Assembly: GCF_963678635.1 (NCBI RefSeq)
Contig: NC_087066.1
Location: forward strand, 30,323,301 to 30,387,300
DNA: 64,000 nucleotides
Reading direction: 5' to 3'
From: Symsagittifera roscoffensis
Taxonomy: Eukaryota > Xenacoelomorpha > Acoela > Convolutidae
The translations under genes were made by a program, and so were the position numbers. Below are positions 23,930 to 34,314 of this stretch, one piece after another. Below the pieces are notes generated by a model, which made no database searches, was not told the origin of the DNA, and saw nothing but the letters and a program-made list of their open reading frames with translations. The first letter of the stretch is position 1, and every line of letters starts with the position of its first letter.

Positions 23930-26197
23930 TTTAGTTTTCAAGCATAAATTACCAACACCTGCAATTTACACCTGTATACACCTGCAATTTGGGAACACTT
24001 CCTTCTTATGGAATACACTCTAATTAAAAACATGACAAAAACGGAAACCAAATTGCTCATATCATATGTCAAGCGCAAAATATTACGATTTATACAAGCC
24101 AATAATTGAACAATCTCTTACTCTTAGTTTTCGATCTAAAAACTACAATGGTTTTAGTCGACAAGGAGCCAACAACTTGGAACCTCCAGTTGCTCTTTTT
24201 ATGGCCCCTCTCTGTTTCATTACTCACATTCATTCGCTTCTGTCAATGTTCTTCTACCCTGTCCACAGCCGGTACCACCTCCAACTGATTCCACTATATC
24301 ATCTAAACATCCCACTTGCATTCTGATAATTTGAGACAAACGGCATTTAACCTCCGCATTTTTTTAGAAACCTCAGAAGTAGAAAGCCCAGATAAACTTT
24401 TAGAGTCGGAATCCATTCCAACCACTGATTTTTCAACGCCACATTTTCCCCCAATCACTTCCAAAGCCCCAGTCATTACCCTCTCATCAAACTCTTGTTC
24501 TTCTTATACTGACTTTACCAGCACTTATACTGATTCTATCAGCACTTTCCGACCCCGTTGATAAAAATCCTAGCTCTATTACTGAGCATCAAGTTGAGCA
24601 TGATTTAGAAAACTTCATACAACAGCAGCAACTTAGCACAATGCACAACATCAATTCACTAATTCACTCATTGCGCTTCTACAACCGATAACTTTTATAG
24701 CACTGTTAATCAACACACAACCGCACAAATTCTAAACAAAAGTAGAAAAAAAATAACTCTAGATATCTACAAAACCGCACACCTATTTCCCAAACATTAC
24801 AAAGCCATCTTCCAGAAAACAGTAAAACACATGAAAACTTACTTCTTTCTTTTGCATGCTTCCCACAATATTGCTCTAATAACAAGGAACCGCAAAACCA
24901 ATGCCACCTTTAACTCAAGGCAATAAACTTATTACGCACACTCCCATGGTTTAGCTATTAAAATTTTTGTAACTCCCCTAAACTCCCTGCTGAAAAATTT
25001 ACACGCCAACATTAATCACCAACTTAATTGCACAATTCATCTCGACTACTTCAGTAGTATTTTTTTTATCAAAAACACTCAAGAGACGCATTGCATGAAA
25101 ATCTAACCAATTTCCTATCGCCTATTATCATGTTAATAGATACAAGGTTAACAGATACGTGGAAGCACGGATGTCGAAGTCAACCTAAAAATACCATAAA
25201 AAAATTTTTCATCAAAACTGTTTAAATCTCTGATCTCCAGCGCATTGACAAACAACTAGAGCACATAATTGACTACGCACTAAAAATGTAGAGGATTTCA
25301 AATCTTTCTTTAGCCGTTTCGATAGCTTTCCTTTTTTTAACACCAGAGGAAAAACAAAATGTAAACTGTACTAATTAACCAAAATTAAAAACCAAGCTAA
25401 ACATACTCAAACCTAGTACCATTTTATTCAAAGACACTTCACACAGCTTTGAACATCACGTAACCCACATCACTGATACATGTTTTTCAATTCAAAATAG
25501 ACATCCCCCTCCTTTTTTAAATTTACCTGCTGCAATCAAGGCACTAACCTGCTTGGCACTCTCGGCAATAAGGATCCCGTCCGCCAAGTTTCTAAAAAAT
25601 GAAACCGAAAAAAATTGGAAAAAAATATATCTTTCCTTCGAATGGCGCTAACCTATTGTAGTATTTTTGATCATATTCAATGAATTTTTTAATTAAGCAA
25701 AAACTTGAAAATTCAATGCAATTAATTTGTGATAAAATGCAAAAGGTTACACGAATAAATCGTAAAGTACAGATAAACCAACCTTTTTATCTGTAATTTT
25801 TCTATTAAACTCCAACTTATTCCTCAACTTGCCAACTTATGTATAAACTGTTTAAAACTCTTTAATAATTCGCATGACAATTCATAGTGAAAAAATGATC
25901 TTCAAATTTCGCAAACTGCTGATAATAACTCCAACGAACTTTCACAAATTTCAAACTTTCCTATAACCCGGTTGAAACAAAACCTAAACAACGAATGCAT
26001 CTTATTTAACAACAAGGCACTATTTTGAAACCAGATTCAACTGAATATCATAATAATTTAAAACCAAAAACTGATTTTAGTTAGGACCAAGTTCAGTTTT
26101 AGTAAATCCCAGATTAACACTTATCACAGATAAACTATTTCAAATAAGTGGACACAAACACAAAATTTATCTGACAAAAACCTCAGGTATATGGAAA
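23930..26197 (+). other. Env-LTR interval of A2, no gene recognised
   Basis: Duplicate of 8791-11059. Only short Ser/Thr-rich open stretches occur, with no recognised protein. Confidence 0.5.
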
Positions 26198-27298
26198 AGA
26201 GAAAGTTATATCAAAAGAGCACTTTATTCGATAAACCACTCTCAAGTTTACTCCGATAACTGGCACAACCCACCAATAGGACGTCCTGAGCATCCTATAT
26301 AGCCGGCCTTACCAGCCGAGCTACTTACGCTTAGACCCATCGCACTCTTTTTTGCTGAGGATGGCTCCATTGTAAAACTAACCAAACTAAGATAAAAGCT
26401 TCCGCGGAAACAACTAAATGATCCATAACTAAAGCGAGAAATTCTAAAGTACAGAAATAAAATTTTAATTGATATGACAGAAAATATTTTATGAGCAGCA
26501 AAACTTAGATGATCACTTGACGACATTCCGACATTGGAATGGCAAGTTTAATAGTTTTGCTTGCTGTAGTCTCAATCTTCGCTGGATATGAAGTATGGAG
26601 TTCACAAACGAAAACAAAATAAATCCGTTGTAACAAAACAATGGCCAGTTCGATGTCAATCTCAACATACGTGTCTTTTTTCAGCTGCAACTTTTCTAAG
26701 AAAAGACAACTTTTCGTCTCGCACGGAGTCTTGCTCTAAATTGTGAAATCGACTCCCTGCAATCACGTTTCTGCTCATCACTTCAATCTCTCTGGACACA
26801 CGATAATCCCCCATCATCATATTTATTTTGCAGGCATTACAGTAAACTCTCTCACAAACTCAGAAAACACTCCTATATGAAAGAACTCAGAAATTTAAAG
26901 CTTCCCCAGACCCCGCATGGGTGGAACCAGTTTGAATTTAGTTATTTCAATTATATTTTATTTCCTTGTAAATTGTTCATTACTAGCCAATCGTGATCCA
27001 TAACTAAATCTTAATCTATTTTGTAAACTTGAAACCCTAGTGGTTCAGAGAATTAATAATGAAGATTGAAATCAGGTACATTTTCTGTCTTCTATTTTTG
27101 CAATAAACCCGTATATCTCTAGATCTTTTGAGACAAGAAAAGATAAGAGTAGGAATAGGATTGGTATTGGACTAAGGAGTTGAAAGAACTTCTCAGGCCG
27201 AAACTAGATAGCGTGACAAAAAACTAGATAGCGTGACAAAAAACCCCGTGTTAGATCTATCAGAGCGCGTACAAAGAGCTCTAAGCTTGATTTGAGCC
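26198..27298 (+). repeat. 3' LTR of element A2
   Basis: Duplicate of 11060-12160, with the same shared LTR blocks and the same doubled 20-bp unit (about 27203-27242). One visible difference is T to C near 26505. Confidence 0.75.
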
Positions 27299-27645
27299 CT
27301 GATTGAGTTAATTGATCATCATTTTGTTTGCTTGGTTGTATGCTCTTTCGGGAGTTCAAACTTAATATGAGAAAAGCCAATAAAAAACTTATGAACTATT
27401 TGAGCTATGGGTTATGGTGTATGGCGGTAAAGCAGTTGAGCAACAGTTTTGACGTTAATCTTAGTTTTTGAGTGCATTAATTTTAACTTTTGTTTGTTCA
27501 TCAAAAGTATAATACCGTTTCTCGATATGATTTTCATACTGACCAAACGATGATTAATTTAGCAGTCAATTGGTAACTATGTTCAATAGTGATTATCATT
27601 ATAAAATATACTTCTTGAGCTATTTATTCATGCAACTTGCAATAG

Positions 27646-27797
27646 ACAAAAATGAATCGCTTGAATACCTTACACAAAACGACGAACTTTCCAATCCTGC
27701 TTTTAGTGAGGACAGCAATCCTTCTGATGTGGCAGAAAAAGGGCGGTTCACTCAACTTATCAATGAAATGAAAAGAAAGCAACTATCTAAGCAAAAG
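27646..27797 (+). other. Possible host exon of unknown gene, copy 2
   Basis: Duplicate of 12508-12659, with the splice acceptor, open frame and donor all preserved. Confidence 0.35.
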
Positions 27798-28789
27798 GTA
27801 TTACATTAAAGCTAAATGTCGCATCATTCATTTACTTTTCGCAACTTAAGGCTTTATGTCCCAACTTAAGGCTTCATAAGGAAAAAGTACATATTCTTAC
27901 CGGGATTATCCATTTTCCATCTTTTGCCAAAAAACTTCCAATTGATAAAATGGCGAAAAAATTGTTTCAGATTGTTCATTCGATACAATGGTTTTTTTTC
28001 TAGGAAACGGGTTATAAAATACGTTCACAATTTTGATTTCTTAGGCGAAGAAAAACCGCATACACTTTTTTTTGGAAATTTGTTGATCAATGCAAGCATA
28101 ATCAATACAAAATAGTCAGCAAAAAATTCTAGAACATACGGAAGTTTTGTTTTTTGAATTATTTACATAAGAAAACCTTAGTCGAAAAAAATTAAAATTG
28201 AAGTTCGATAACGTTAAATGGCCAAATTTTAGAAAGGAGCCTTCAAAAAGACGACAGTCTTTTTTGTAGCCAAAGAAAAGTTTGAAAACCTCAGACTGAA
28301 GTGCTTGAACGGGTTCTTCAATTTCCGTTCTGACAACCTCACAAAGCAAACTACGTCTTTCTGCTCTTGTGTGCGCATGTTCGACGAAGCGTCAAGGAGT
28401 CTCGAAGGAAAAGATTTTCTCCCGTGTTGCTATCCATTTGCCCATGAAGTGTGTGCTGTAAAACCAAATATCGAAAAAAGTTATTCAGGTTTAAAACATT
28501 AAATAATTAAAAATTCATCATGTGTTGAACACACTTATAGTTCTTTTTTTTGCACCTGAGGCAATTAACATTTTGCCGCAAGGGGCAGTTGACACAATTT
28601 CAAAAAGTCACAACTCGTCGCAGAGCAATTTACCTTAATGATAAGTAGAAAAAAAAACAACTCGAAATATATTGGCTCAGCGACACCCAGCGACCAAACG
28701 GCCTTGCCGTACCAGGTGGGGCGTTTAAATGGCTTGGAATAATTAAAAAATGCTTGGTGTCTAAAGAAATTCGAAGAGTCCATTACCTC
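27798..28789. other. Unassigned interval, copy 2
   Basis: Duplicate of 12660-13651. A T run near 28064-28072 and an A run near 28647-28656 differ in length from copy 1. No gene is recognised. Confidence 0.4.
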
Positions 28790-29063
28790 TGTGATAATCC
28801 CTAAATCTTATCTGATAACTAGACTAATAATACAGTTGAATTAATAGTAAAGTTTAATAAGTAAGTATGGATCAAAGAATAGAAGATAACTATAATCTCT
28901 CAATAGTTAACACAGCGACTCTCAGTCTTTAGCACCATCAAGTTGTTAGAACAATCAACGTGATTGACAGGTCTTTAATTAGTGTTATTCAAATGATCTC
29001 GAACATTAATATTAATAAGGTATAACGTCCTCTATCTTAGGTGGTCTACTCACTACCACCACA
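28790..29063 (-). repeat. 3' LTR of gypsy element G2
   Basis: Duplicate of 13652-13925. It starts TGTG after a purine tract and ends CACA on the minus strand. Confidence 0.65.
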
Positions 29064-29156
29064 TTTCCCCCTCTAGAAAAATTCATCAACGTTTGAAATT
29101 CTCTTACAAGATCACAATAAACAAAATTAGGTCAATGAGTTTAAAAGTTTTTGGGA

Positions 29157-30346
29157 TTAGGTTTTCTTTCCTTGTAGTTCCAATTTGCTAGTCGAGAATG
29201 TTGGTCTCCTAAGTTTCCTTCTCGGTGATGGTGACGTTGTATCTTTTGATGATAACGGAATTTCCCCTGGCGAAATTGGGATAGTTTGTGACCCTTGTTT
29301 CTCTTCTACGTTTTTAACCGAGTGTTTTAGTGGGCTTCCAAAGAATTGTGTCTGCCGATTGCTTCTTCCCGACGACCTTGAGTTGTTCGAGACTTGTGAA
29401 TCGTTATCGCCTTCTCCGTTTCTTTTCTCCCTTTTCTTCTCTGGTTTCCTTCTATCTGCTGTTTTATCTTGCTCCGATTTCTTTTCCGTCGTTTCTGATG
29501 GTATTTTCATCTTCCCGTCTGATTTTTCTTCCTTGTTATGTGAAGTATTTGCCTTCTCTGTTGCCGTCTTACTCTGAGTTCCCTTCATATTCTCCTTCTC
29601 TGTTGTCGGTACTGAGGGTATTGGACATTTTATGCTTTCTTCCGTTTGATTCTCAATTTGCGTTTCTTTTGTTCCGGCTGGTATTATGGAGATTGGACAT
29701 TCTTCTGTCGACTCTGCCTCTTATCTCTTTTCTGCTGGTGGTACTACTTGCACCTCGTGTTCTGGGGAGCTGCTTGATGTCATGGTTGGGTCTATTACTC
29801 CTCTCCTCCACTTGGTACTTCTTTAAGTACATTTGGCGATGCTACATATCTGGAAGCTAAAGTTGGCGGGTTCTCTCTAGCTGTCTTCGTCAGCGTGGAA
29901 TAAAATTTCATCGTCTTCGCATGTAGTCTGTCCAGTTTCCCGAATGGCCTGTCAAGTGTCATATTTTCCGTGTCTGAATTTTCTGTTGACGTTGAAACCG
30001 GTGAGACGTCTGGTCTCGGCAGGATATGAACCGGTCTGTTTGATCCATTTGAGCTGCACTGATGTAATGGTTTCCTCGGCGTGCTTGCGGCTGGTGTCTC
30101 TTTTCCTAAACCTGAACAATAGGCTGACTTGAATTTCGGTTTAAGTGATATGTGGTTTTTCCTAATTACTTTCCCATTTTCGGTAATGTAAGTTTTATTA
30201 GTGACTTTAACAATTTTCTCATTAAACCGCTTGAATAAAGGACGTCCCGATTTCCTGTCTAATATTTTCCGGTATACCACTACTTTCTCCGGATACTGAA
30301 TAAGATTGAATTCTAGGTTACTTGATTTTGTCCTGTGCTCTGGCAC
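29157..30346 (-). pseudogene. Gypsy Pol C-terminal module and charged tail (G2)
   Basis: Two minus-strand open segments. Positions 30346-29795 (183 codons) carry the module with VVVYRKILDRKSGRP and KVIRKNHISLKPKF, probably the SH3-like C-terminal part of integrase. Positions 29588-29157 (143 codons) are a low-complexity tail rich in Lys, Glu and Ser. They are separated by stops near 29600-29790. On the opposite strand the same DNA gives long Leu/Phe/Ser-rich open frames, which are mirror images of the biased tail and not genes. Confidence 0.7.
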
Positions 30347-30366
30347 CTCCGGTTTTACTCTAAATC

Positions 30367-30852
30367 TTAGGTTCCTTGATTCAAGTCGCTTCTGAGGCTT
30401 GCTGCTAATAATGGGTTTCTTTCAGTCAGTTTTCTCAATGCCTCAGATCCCTCCTTGTGTGAAAGATGTCTCCTGTGAAATTTCCAGTCCGATGCTGCCT
30501 TTGCCAGATTTTCTAATGCCCTGATACTCTCTGGATCTTCTCCAGTCCTCTTCATTTTTGGTGGCACGTCTCTGCTTGCCATCCCTTTCTTCACCACCTT
30601 TAATCCAGTCCTTGAGTCCGCCGATTCTCGCATCTCCTCCGGCTTCAATAGTGATCTCTCCAGTCTCTGTTGATCCAAATTTAAAGAACATTTTAGTTTA
30701 TCCCTGAAATTAGACCATTCCGTATTCGGTTTCCGTCCGAAATGAAGTTCGAAAGGTAACTTCTTAAGGATGCTGTGACGTGATATTCGAATATCTTTCA
30801 AAAATGACTTGACTGCTGTTTGTATATCCTCAAAATTTGGATCCAATTGCAT
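30367..30852 (-). pseudogene. Gypsy integrase C-terminal half (G2)
   Basis: A 161-codon segment continues the integrase immediately after the GLVERC block. It is displaced by one frame at a run of eight A residues (minus strand, about 30866-30873). It contains RHSILKKLPFELHFGRKP, the conserved post-core helix region of gypsy integrases. Copy 1 has the same run length, so the break predates the duplication. It could also have been a frameshift site in the live element, but a simple homopolymer indel explains it better. Confidence 0.75.
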
Positions 30853-32470
30853 TGTGCCTAGTTTTTTTTATGATTTGAATACATCTTTCTACTAATCCAC
30901 ACCCCCGGTGGTCTCCTACTGGGCAAAAGATTTGATTTATTCCCTTCGATTTACAAAATTCTGCTACTTTCGCATTTTTGAATCCCGAATTTTGATCTGT
31001 CTTTAAATTCTTTGGTATGGTATGTTGGTGTATGTAGTTTTTTAAGAATTTGAGTATTTTTTCGCTCCCCGACTTCCTGGGGATCATGGCAGAAGGGCAT
31101 TTTGAAAATCGATCAATAGCGACTATTATGAATAGTTTTTTTCCTTTAGAATCGAACATTGGGCCAGCAAGGTCTATTTGTAATTCCTCGTTCACCTTTG
31201 ATAATTCTGGTAAGGGTTCTGCCGAATTGAATGTTTTAGACGTTTTAAGGTTCTTACCATACGCTGAACATGATCTGCAGGTTTGGCATAAATCAATGAT
31301 CTCCCTATGCATTTTCGGCCACCTCAGATATTGTGCCGCGTCCACCATTGCCTCCTGGCCTGGGTGTGTTCTGTGCAATCGGGACATTACTGCTTTCCTC
31401 AGACAAGTTGGTATTGCCACTCTATTGTCAAGAATGATGCAGTCGTTGATTACTGAGGCGTCGTCCCAAAAGTTTGCCATGTAGCTGCCTAATCTCAAGA
31501 ATCCTTCTCTATCCTTCGCTAGGATGTGTTTCCTTAGTTGGCCTAACTGGCTGTCTTCCATCGTGAGTTCCCCCAATAGATACGCATCGAGTATGTTATG
31601 GAGGCCTGTGGTGAATGATTTCTTGTTTGTGTTCACTGGAGCTTCTTGTTCTTTCTTCTTTCCAACTTTATCTGCTATCGAGTTCACCCTCACTGTCCTT
31701 TTCATTCTGTTTGTTCTGAAGTTTGCCTTCATTCGAGCGTAGTTCATCTTGTTCTTGCTTACGATATTGATCCTTTTCCTTTTCCTGCTCTCGGTTATCA
31801 TCTCCACTGTCTGTCTTGTTTCTGCTCTATTTCTTTCCTCAATCGGGTTTTCCATCTGTTTTATGGATGGCAGGATGAAATTACTCATTTTCCTATGAAA
31901 ATTTTGTTTTGTTGAATTGATTATGAATTTACTTGAGCTGTTGGTGTTTAAGTTTAAGGTCGGGCACAATGAATTTTGTATATTTTTGGCTGAATGTAAC
32001 TCCATTGCTTCTGATTGGTTGGATTTTGTTACGACGCCCTCTCGTGGTGAACTGGTTAGATATGGCGAGGTTGTGAATAAATAAAAATTTTGCCGAATCT
32101 GATTGGTTACAATTTTCACCACATGACTTTCCGCCCTCTCGTGATGAGTTGTGCATTTGCATATCTTGTTTTGATTGGTTGTTGTTTTTGCCGCATATAT
32201 TTCCGATCTGTACTTGAGGGATGTGAATTTGCATACATTGATCTGATTGGGTAGTGTCACTTCCGCATGACGATGCGCCCTCTTGCGGATGTGTGAACAT
32301 TTGCATATCTGATCGTGATTGGTTGATACATGTTCCTTCCGTATCGGATGTTTTGTTACTTTTTGCGGTTCTGCATCGAAGATCTGATTGGATAAATTCT
32401 TTGTACGAGATATCGACGCCCCCTTGCGGTGCTTCGGAAATTGGGTGTTTTCCTCCGTTCTCCCTCCCAA
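30830..32470 (-). pseudogene. Gypsy Pol linker and integrase core (G2)
   Basis: A 546-codon open segment. Residues about 1-155 are a repetitive linker rich in NQ and CK motifs, encoded by a 72-bp minisatellite. Residues about 155-330 are a basic linker. The rest is integrase, with a zinc-binding HRTHPGQEAM/CQTCRSC domain and a core with Asp in QIDLAGPM, Asp in KTDQNSGF and Glu in GLVERC. All three DDE residues and the zinc ligands are present, but the core ends in a frame break. Integrase would have inserted element cDNA into chromosomes. The segment overlaps the RNase H segment by 542 bp in another frame. Confidence 0.82.
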
Positions 32471-32996
32471 TTAGTGTAAGTCTCTTTGAAATTATCCTGT
32501 TTTCCTCTAGGTGGGCCTTGACTAATTGGATTTTTTCAATTTCTTTTGTCGGCGCTGGAGTGTTAATCACCCTACATGCCTCATCAAAATTTTCGATGGC
32601 TTTGACTACAAACTGTTCTTCGTATGTTGATGTAGGTGGTGCCTCAAACTTAGGGCTTCTTGATAAGTAATCTGCCATTCCTATTTTAGCTCCTTCGATG
32701 TGAGAAATTGTATATTCGAATGGTAGCATTCTGTCTGCCCATCTTGTCAGCCTGGATTGGTATGTTTTGTTGCCCCGATTTTCTGTTAATGCTGCGACTA
32801 TGGCCTTGTGGTCGGTTAATATTTGGAATTGGTTTCCCAATAAATAGTTTCTAAAGAATTCAAATGACCATACCACCGCTAGTAGTTCGAGCTCGTTAGT
32901 GCTGTACTTTTGTTCAGCTGCATTCAAAAATCTTGATGTGAATGCGATTGGTACCCATTTGTCTAGTTCCAATTCTTGCTCTAATGCAGCCCCCAA
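31929..32996 (-). pseudogene. Gypsy RNase H and linker (G2)
   Basis: A 355-codon open segment. The first 135 residues or so are RNase H: NELELLAVVW with the catalytic Glu, LTDHKAIV with Asp, and MADYLSRSP with the distal Asp. The first catalytic Asp, in DASHKGLG, lies just upstream, directly after an in-frame stop. The remainder is the alternative-frame reading of the 72-bp minisatellite, giving repeated NQS, MQM and SCG motifs. RNase H would degrade the RNA strand during reverse transcription. Confidence 0.8.
32010..32400. repeat. 72-bp minisatellite with CCAAT and octamer-like cores inside gypsy pol
   Basis: About five degenerate units of about 72 bp. GATTGG (inverted CCAAT) recurs near 32013, 32100, 32171, 32243, 32313 and 32385. 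ATTTGCAT or a near match recurs near 32153, 32227 and 32299. A CCCTCT(c/t)G(t/c)GG motif also repeats. The period is a multiple of three, which explains why two reading frames stay open across it. Confidence 0.75.
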
Positions 32997-33560
32997 TCCT
33001 TTATGACTGGCGTCTTATTTAATCCTGCATTGTTTGGTGGCATCGTAATGGTGCATTTTTGTTATGTTGGCGATTAGTTCCAGGGTTTTTATAAATGCTT
33101 CTTCACTCCAAATGATTTTCTCTTTGATTTCCGCCTTCAATGATGGGCGTAATGGTTCGGTGTGTTTTTGGAGATTGGGTATAAATCTGGACATATGATT
33201 TCAAATACCCATGAAGGATCTCAATTGTTTCAGAGATTTTGGCGGTTGTAATGCCATTACTGCTTCTATCTTCGAGTGTTTTGGTCTCACTTCTGTCTCA
33301 TCTAACTCGAATCCCAGCCAGATTAATTTTGTTTTTGAAAATTCACATTTGCTGAGTTTTAGCGCAAATCCTTCTTCGTCTGGCCTTGACAGAACTTTGT
33401 CAACCGTTTCATGTGTTCCGTGACTGAACCTTTTGATACTATCAGTATGTCATCTAAGAAACAGAAGACTCCTTGAATTCCTTGGATTGTGTTGTCCATT
33501 GCCTTCTGGAATTCTTTTGGCATGTCCATTACGTGGCCAATCCGTGTTATTTCAATAGTC
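32997..33560 (-). pseudogene. Gypsy reverse transcriptase, partial (G2)
   Basis: Minus-strand fragments include MPKEFQKAMD, the palm motif FLDDILIVSKGS (about 33440-33470), SKCEFSKTKLIWLGF and the thumb/connection block KSLKQLRSFMG. They sit in at least three frames with stops, so this RT is dead. The N-terminal fingers and palm are absent because similarity ends near 33560. Confidence 0.78.
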
Positions 33561-33582
33561 AGATTTGACTATTAGTGTACAT

Positions 33583-33904
33583 GGATTCCGAATTCAAATG
33601 ATATTACATGCACATGCCATGGATTCCGCGTTCAAATACTCGCATGGCGGCACGAACAGGCATATACGAAAAATCCCGGAATCCGGGACAATCAATTAAA
33701 CCACCGAAAATTGGCAAAATCCCGGAATCCATGGTATAGCGAACAATTACTTGAATTCGGAATCCAGGACATGGTCCCGGAATCCGAGCCATTTTACTCA
33801 ACCACTAAACAAATAGTTGCTAAACAAATAGTTGATAAATTCAATACACTATAACCATGGAATCCAAGACGTTGGAATCCAGTGAGAAAAATGGCATGGA
33901 ATCC
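33583..33904. repeat. Cluster of GGAATCC motifs at the edge of the gene island
   Basis: GGAATCC or its complement occurs nine times in about 320 bp (33583, 33621, 33678, 33724, 33759, 33779, 33859, 33874, 33898). It often sits in CCCGGAATCC or CATGGAATCC contexts. The same core appears in introns of both other genes of the island (38767, 38940 and 42324-42530). The spacing is irregular, so this is not a simple satellite. Confidence 0.8.
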
Positions 33905-34314
33905 AAGACTTTTATATTTTTGAATTAATCTGGCAGAAGTTTACAGTTTTTAAGCAATTTTATTCCATCTTTTTTGTTTAGTTTGTCCTACAACTTATTA
34001 TAACTGCAACTATAATATACGTGCTAAAATACTGTATTCCGATGAAAAAAGTTGTGGGTACAATCGTTTGATCAAACTTAGTTATAACTACTAACTAATT
34101 AGTTACTAAGTAATTAGTAATTTCGAGCGTGCCGAAATACTGTACATGTACTTCGATGAAAAAAGTTGTGGGTGCAAATGTTTGAACTACTACTAGTAGT
34201 AACTACACGTATGTAACATACAGGATGTTGAACATAAAATATATGGAACTTCCATTGAATGGGTGTAACACAACTTGAAAAGTTTCTAAGGTAAAAAAGC
34301 TGAGCTTGTGAACC
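33905..34314. other. 3' flank of the SET gene, no gene recognised
   Basis: AT-rich sequence containing two diverged copies of a block with cgatgaaaaaagttgtgggt (34042 and 34152). No coding signal is seen. Confidence 0.5.

Larger units (their letters stand above)
16917..27298 (+). mobile_element. Family A element, copy A2 (5' truncated)
   Basis: This is the duplicate of 1780-12160. It lacks the gag and protease part because the duplication starts inside pol. Domain order is the same: RT/RNase H, integrase, envelope interrupted by the HYDIN exon, 3' LTR. Confidence 0.9.
16917..32054. repeat. 15.14 kb tandem segmental duplication, copy 2
   Basis: Second copy of the segment starting at 1780. 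Unlike copy 1, it continues on its right side without interruption into the rest of the minus-strand gypsy pol (RNase H, RT), so its right edge looks ancestral. Copy 1 correspondingly keeps the natural left edge, because the protease region of the plus-strand element lies just upstream of 1780. The junction at 16916/16917 is therefore the only novel joint. Confidence 0.95.
28790..33560 (-). mobile_element. Minus-strand gypsy element, family G copy G2
   Basis: This is the more complete of the two G elements. On the minus strand it runs from part of RT (33560) through RNase H, a repetitive linker, integrase and C-terminal tail to a polypurine tract and 3' LTR. The 5' part of RT, the protease, gag and the 5' LTR are missing. 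The homology stops near 33560, where the GGAATCC repeat field of the gene island begins. Multiple frame changes and stops make it inactive. Confidence 0.88.

Noticed and set aside
16917-32054. Copy 2 as an independent insertion of the same elements
   Set aside because: Both unrelated elements, the HYDIN exon and the spacer between them match at the same offset, which only duplication or haplotype concatenation explains.
33583-33904. CRISPR-like or simple satellite array of GGAATCC
   Set aside because: Spacing is irregular, there are no conserved long repeats with unique spacers, and the genome is eukaryotic.
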